Assembly (NCBI GenBank): GCA_009777845.1
Contig: WRLD01000005.1
Location: forward strand, 52,243-116,242
Source: Defluviitaleaceae bacterium
GTDB taxonomy: Bacteria; Bacillota; Clostridia; Lachnospirales; WQUN01
DNA length: 64,000 nt
Direction of reading: 5' to 3'
Shown here: piece after piece, positions 61,152 to 64,000 of the stretch
Layout: every line of letters begins with the position of its first letter
How positions within the stretch are numbered: the first letter of the stretch is position 1
Program-made: the position numbers and the translations under genes
The notes under the pieces: generated by a model
The model's database searches: none
What the model was told of the DNA's origin: nothing
Seen by the model: the letters and a program-made list of their open reading frames with translations, nothing else

Positions 61152-62756
61152 CTACCCCTGCAACTCTTCCAATTCCCACCCCACCAACCACCGCATAAGC
61201 ACGGTAATATCGGCGGAATCAACCACACCGTCACCATTCATATCCACGAGTCGCTCTCCCTGCGCGTCTAGCTCGAAGCCCTCATGCCCTGCGACATGGC
61301 GCGCGAGCCAGACCACGTCTGCGGAGCTTACGCTTACGCCCATGGTTGAGATTGCGCCTAGCCGCAGCCATTGTGCCGTCATTTCGACAATATTTTTATT
61401 TATATTAGCAAAGGAAATGTCCCACCTATCGAGAACCCAGCCGCTATAGGCTACTATGGGCGTGGTCGCTGTTCCGCTTGGCGACACGGCTTGTTGAATC
61501 TCGCCGCCGCCTATGTGATTACCGCCGTTTAGGTTAAAGACTACGGTGTACAAATCCTCTGGTGGATTCTCTATGACTGTTGCCCTTAAATTTAGGAAGC
61601 CCTCGCCGCCCTCGCCTAAGGTCTGTACAGGCGTGGTATTGTTCACTGCTGTACCACCATTGCCAAGCTGTCCACTGTTATTGTATCCCCACCCCCAAAC
61701 CGTGCCGTCCGCTTTTAATGCCACGGTGTGAACAGTTCCCGCAGAAACGGCTGTAAAGCCAGTCAAGTCTACGACCTGCACAGGCGTGGTGCTTGTTCCT
61801 GTTGCACCATTGCCATGCTCTCCATAGTAATTACGTCCCCAAGCCCAAGCCGTGCCGTCTGATTTTAATGCTACGGCGTATTCCCTTCCTGCCGAAACGG
61901 TTGTAACGTCAGTCAAGCCCACGACCTGATTGCTTGCCCAAACCGTGCCGTCTGATTTTGATGCTACTGTGAAACCGCTTCCAGCAGAAACGACTGTAAC
62001 GCCAGAAACGGCTGTAGCCTGCACTGGCTCGTGTCGTTGTGTCGGTGTACCATCGCCAAGCTGTCCAGAGTTATTGCTTCCCCAAGCCCAAACCGTGCCG
62101 TCGGCTTTTAATGCTACTGTGAAACCGCTTCCTGTCGAAATTGCTATAACGCCAGTCAAGCCTTTAACCTGTACGGGCGTGTAGCTAGTTGTTGTTGTGC
62201 CATCGCCAAGCTGTCCATTGCCATTATTCCCCCACGCCCACACCGTGCCGTCTGCTTTTAATGCTACGGTGTGACCGTTTCCCGCAGAAACGGCTACAAC
62301 GCCAGTCAAGTCTACCACCTGCACAGGCGTGGTTTTTCGTATTGTTGTGCCATCGCCAAGCTGTCCAGCGTCATTATTTCCCCACGCCCAAACTGTGCCG
62401 TCTGCTTTTACTGCTACTGTGTATTGTCCTCTCGCCGCCGAAACAGCTATAACGTCAGCCAAGTCTGTAACCTGCACTGGCGTGGAGCTGTTTGCTGTCG
62501 TGCCAGTGCCAAGCTGTCCGGAGGCATTACTTCCCCATGCCCAAACCGTGCCGTCACTTTTTAGGGCTACAGTATGAGCTTCACCACTCGACACCATAGG
62601 CTCGGTGACAAATTCCGACATTCCGCTAAGCTCGTTTTCTATTTCAATGTGTATTACCTCTGGTGTAGCCGCAAGGCCCGATATAGGCGAAAGGAGCATG
62701 AGTACCGCCATGATTAGGGCTAAATGCGTACCCCCCCCCCACCCATTTTTTTCCAA
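61152..62756 (-). CDS. Secreted RCC1-repeat protein with InlB-type repeat and dockerin; start region interrupted by a G10 run
   Basis: A 534-residue frame. After a hydrophobic export segment (LALIMAVLMLLSPISGLAA) come seven RCC1-like propeller blades with the recurring VALKADGTVWAWG, the fifth cut short after TVWASN. An InlB/Listeria-Bacteroides repeat (YTVVFNLNGG) and a C-terminal dockerin follow. Its first Ca loop is degenerate and its second intact (VDMNGDGVVDSADI). The frame as given would start at TTG 62756. The likely true start is ATG 62782, which has GAGAGGAG upstream, but it is one base out of frame across G10 at 62731-62740. It may be phase-variable, a pseudogene, or affected by a homopolymer sequencing error. 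Confidence 0.75.
   Translation of the reverse strand: MEKNGWGGGTHLALIMAVLMLLSPISGLAATPEVIHIEIENELSGMSEFVTEPMVSSGEAHTVALKSDGTVWAWGSNASGQLGTGTTANSSTPVQVTDLADVIAVSAARGQYTVAVKADGTVWAWGNNDAGQLGDGTTIRKTTPVQVVDLTGVVAVSAGNGHTVALKADGTVWAWGNNGNGQLGDGTTTTSYTPVQVKGLTGVIAISTGSGFTVALKADGTVWAWGSNNSGQLGDGTPTQRHEPVQATAVSGVTVVSAGSGFTVASKSDGTVWASNQVVGLTDVTTVSAGREYAVALKSDGTAWAWGRNYYGEHGNGATGTSTTPVQVVDLTGFTAVSAGTVHTVALKADGTVWGWGYNNSGQLGNGGTAVNNTTPVQTLGEGGEGFLNLRATVIENPPEDLYTVVFNLNGGNHIGGGEIQQAVSPSGTATTPIVAYSGWVLDRWDISFANINKNIVEMTAQWLRLGAISTMGVSVSSADVVWLARHVAGHEGFELDAQGERLVDMNGDGVVDSADITVLMRWLVGWELEELQG
62731..62740. repeat. G10 (C10 on plus) homopolymer near the start of the dockerin gene
   Basis: Ten C on the plus strand. 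With 8 or 11 the ATG 62782 start would be in frame with the rest of the RCC1/dockerin protein. With 10 a TAG is met a few codons later. The mgtE stop region also has a G10 run. Confidence 0.85.
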
Positions 62757-62815
62757 TTGCTTGCGTTTCTTTTTACGTTCATTGCTGTCGCTCCTCTCGG
62801 TTTTTTATCGTTACC

Positions 62816-62992
62816 TTAAATGCCCCTGCTATCCTTTAATTTTTTTAAAAAATCAAGACCATACTGCGCTTCCTTGCGAGTATGCTCGATGATTTCCTTA
62901 GGTGTCATGTTTTTAGTACGCTCGTAGTTGGCGTAGCGGATTTTGTGAATGTCGTCAATCGTAAAATCATTGCTTATAACAACATCATTCAT
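62816..62992 (-). CDS. Putative antitoxin of the PIN toxin
   Basis: A 58-residue protein (MNDVVISNDFTIDDIHKIRYANYERTKNM), acidic at the start and basic, helical at the end (EIIEHTRKEAQYGLDFLKKLK). It overlaps the PIN-domain gene by 8 bp. Size and position are those of a VapB-like partner, although the toxin-first order is less common and no DNA-binding fold was recognised. ATG 62992 has AGGAGG at 8 bp. ATG 62998 is too close to it. Confidence 0.65.
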   Translation of the reverse strand: MNDVVISNDFTIDDIHKIRYANYERTKNMTPKEIIEHTRKEAQYGLDFLKKLKDSRGI

Positions 62993-63467
62993 CTTCATCG
63001 CCTCCTGTCAGCATTGTCGGCGGCACAATGATTATATCATTGTAACCATACAGCTTATTTGCGGATTGTACCTTTGCTATTGTTGTTACATTTACAAAAT
63101 GCCTAAAGTTCCAACTGGCAATATATTTGCAATCCGTTACGCTTGCCACTGAAATATGCCGCAAATCGTCCATGCTTTTGCTTTTGAGTACGCCGTAGCT
63201 TAAATAATTTTCGGACAGGGCTATGGCTTCCTCGTTTTCCTCGAAAATTTCATGCTCTATTTCGTCTAGCCTTTGGAGCAGCAGTGTACGCTTAGGCTCG
63301 TTGCATTTAGTTATCTCGGCAATCGTTATATTCGAGATAACTACTTGATACCTGCTTGCTTTTAATTCTTCCCAAAAAAGAAGCGTGTCGTTCATTTTTT
63401 CGGGGGTATCGTCAGCGTACAAATGGCTAATTACCGAGGTGTCCAAATATATTTTAGGTTTACGCAT
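62985..63467 (-). CDS. PIN-domain toxin (VapC-like)
   Basis: A 160-residue PIN-domain protein. KIYLDTSVISHLY holds the first catalytic Asp, ISNITIAEITK the conserved Glu, and KSMDDLRHISVASV the later acidic pair. ITSWNFRHF-like YIASWNFRHFVN is typical of a PIN subgroup that acts as an RNase toxin. ATG 63467 is preceded by GAGAGGGG. The longer frame to 63509 has no such site. Its antitoxin-like partner overlaps downstream. The pair is the third toxin-antitoxin-type locus in the window. Confidence 0.82.
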   Translation of the reverse strand: MRKPKIYLDTSVISHLYADDTPEKMNDTLLFWEELKASRYQVVISNITIAEITKCNEPKRTLLLQRLDEIEHEIFEENEEAIALSENYLSYGVLKSKSMDDLRHISVASVTDCKYIASWNFRHFVNVTTIAKVQSANKLYGYNDIIIVPPTMLTGGDEDE

Positions 63468-63577
63468 GGTCGCCCCTCTCGTTTTTATCACTAGCCTAGA
63501 TTGTATCATTGTTTTGGGGTTTTTGCAAATTTTTTGGGGGGTTGTTTTGGGCTTTATGTAAATCTTTTGGGGGTTTC

Positions 63578-63689
63578 GTAGGGGGCGGATTTATCCGCCC
63601 CGAGGTTGGCACGTATTAAATTGACAGGACGTTATCCGTCCCGAATTGACGAACGTACAAGGGTCGGGGCGGATAAATCCGCCCCCTAC
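63578..63689. repeat. Family B element, copy 8 (112 bp)
   Basis: GTAGGGGGCGGATTTATCCGC at the left, GCGGATAAATCCGCCCCCTA at the right, interior as in copy 7. The stretch 63468-64000 contains this element, tract A8 and a family C arm, and no gene was found. Confidence 0.9.
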
Positions 63690-63746
63690 GATACCCACGT
63701 TATCCACCCACGTACCACCCCAAATTAACAAAATGCACGTACCGAT

Positions 63747-63905
63747 TAAACGCGGATTTAGCAAATTTAACAGATTTACGCGGATTTAGCGGATTCACAC
63801 AGATTTACGCGGATTTGAGCGGACGGAGCGGATTTTCGTGGATTTTCGTGGATTTTACAACGAGCCAATCCGCGTAATCCGTGAAAATCCGTGTGAAGCC
63901 TTTAA
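63747..63905. repeat. Family A tract, copy 8
   Basis: About 160 bp of GCGGATTTA-type units followed by the inverse (CCAATCCGCGTAATCCGTG). Confidence 0.85.
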
Positions 63906-63934
63906 ATCCCTTAATTTTATATCTTATCGTCTGC

Positions 63935-64000
63935 CGTGCCTCGCTCCCTCTGTGCCTCTGTGCCTCTGTGTGAAAATTCTTTTAAATAAAGGACGAAGCT
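63935..64000. repeat. Family C arm, cut by the window edge
   Basis: CCTCGCTCCCTCTGTGCC followed by CTCTGTGTGAAAATTC and TTTTAAATAAAGGACGA, the left half of the inverted repeat seen at 47586-47753. Confidence 0.85.

Overview
The window comes from a Gram-positive anaerobe of the class Clostridia. The support is an S10-type ribosomal operon, pyruvate formate-lyase with its activase, an ECF riboflavin transporter subunit, a Bacillus-type arginine decarboxylase/spermidine cluster, a BofC-like sporulation-associated protein, AGGAGG ribosome binding sites, and dockerin-bearing secreted polysaccharidases. Dockerins point to a plant-fibre degrader that may assemble cellulosomes. No scaffoldin or cohesin is in the window, so that part is inference.

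Layout. 1-2340: start of the S10 operon on the minus strand (rpsJ, rplC, rplD, rplW, partial rplB). 2420-5495: a plus-strand operon of a nicotinamidase-like hydrolase, an AmiS/UreI-type channel, a KDG-type sugar kinase and a serine beta-lactamase-like enzyme. 5492-10852: a 1786-residue GH5/PL11/dockerin enzyme. 10900-13440: a candidate small RNA, then thrB-thrC. 13500-17490: mgtE, orphan AT-rich genes, hicAB and ribU. 17541-21468: an ABC exporter and dnaX. 21649-25728: a PLC-like protein, pflB, pflA and a GxxExxY protein. 26192-29716: a chemoreceptor, a BofC-like protein, and tRNA-Cys and tRNA-Glu. 30059-36355: aspartokinase, a patatin, homoserine dehydrogenase and several orphan genes. 36473-45222: a GH5 endoglucanase, a DUF1836 regulator, uvrB, a hybrid histidine kinase, gpsA and a cyclic-2,3-diphosphoglycerate-synthetase-like GTPase. 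45378-50165: a second hicAB, an orphan pilC/gspF, mnmA and obgE. 50166-59110: a glycosyltransferase-methyltransferase fusion and a pdxS/polyamine operon. 59479-63467: a sulfhydrylase, an RCC1-repeat dockerin protein and a PIN toxin pair.

Pathways. Five aspartate-family enzymes (LysC, Hom, ThrB, ThrC and the O-acetylhomoserine sulfhydrylase) lie in four separate places. The polyamine operon is complete from arginine to spermidine (decarboxylase, agmatinase, SpeD, SpeE) and appears to be led by pdxS, whose product makes the PLP cofactor of the decarboxylase.

The most distinctive property is the density of dispersed repeats. Family B is a 110-112 bp element with palindromic ends, in eight copies. 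Family A is a tract of GCGGATT-type units that usually sits beside B through a shared linker. Family C is a long inverted repeat built on CACAGAGG units. Family D is a terminator-like element between convergent genes that supplies their stop codons. One B copy carries a nested hairpin insertion. A separate 63-bp unit occurs twice, in the same frame, inside the glycosyltransferase gene. Many starts were moved downstream of the longest open frame because the upstream part is repeat DNA or because a clear ribosome binding site favours an internal codon. All calls rest on reading the sequence and recalling families; no search was run.
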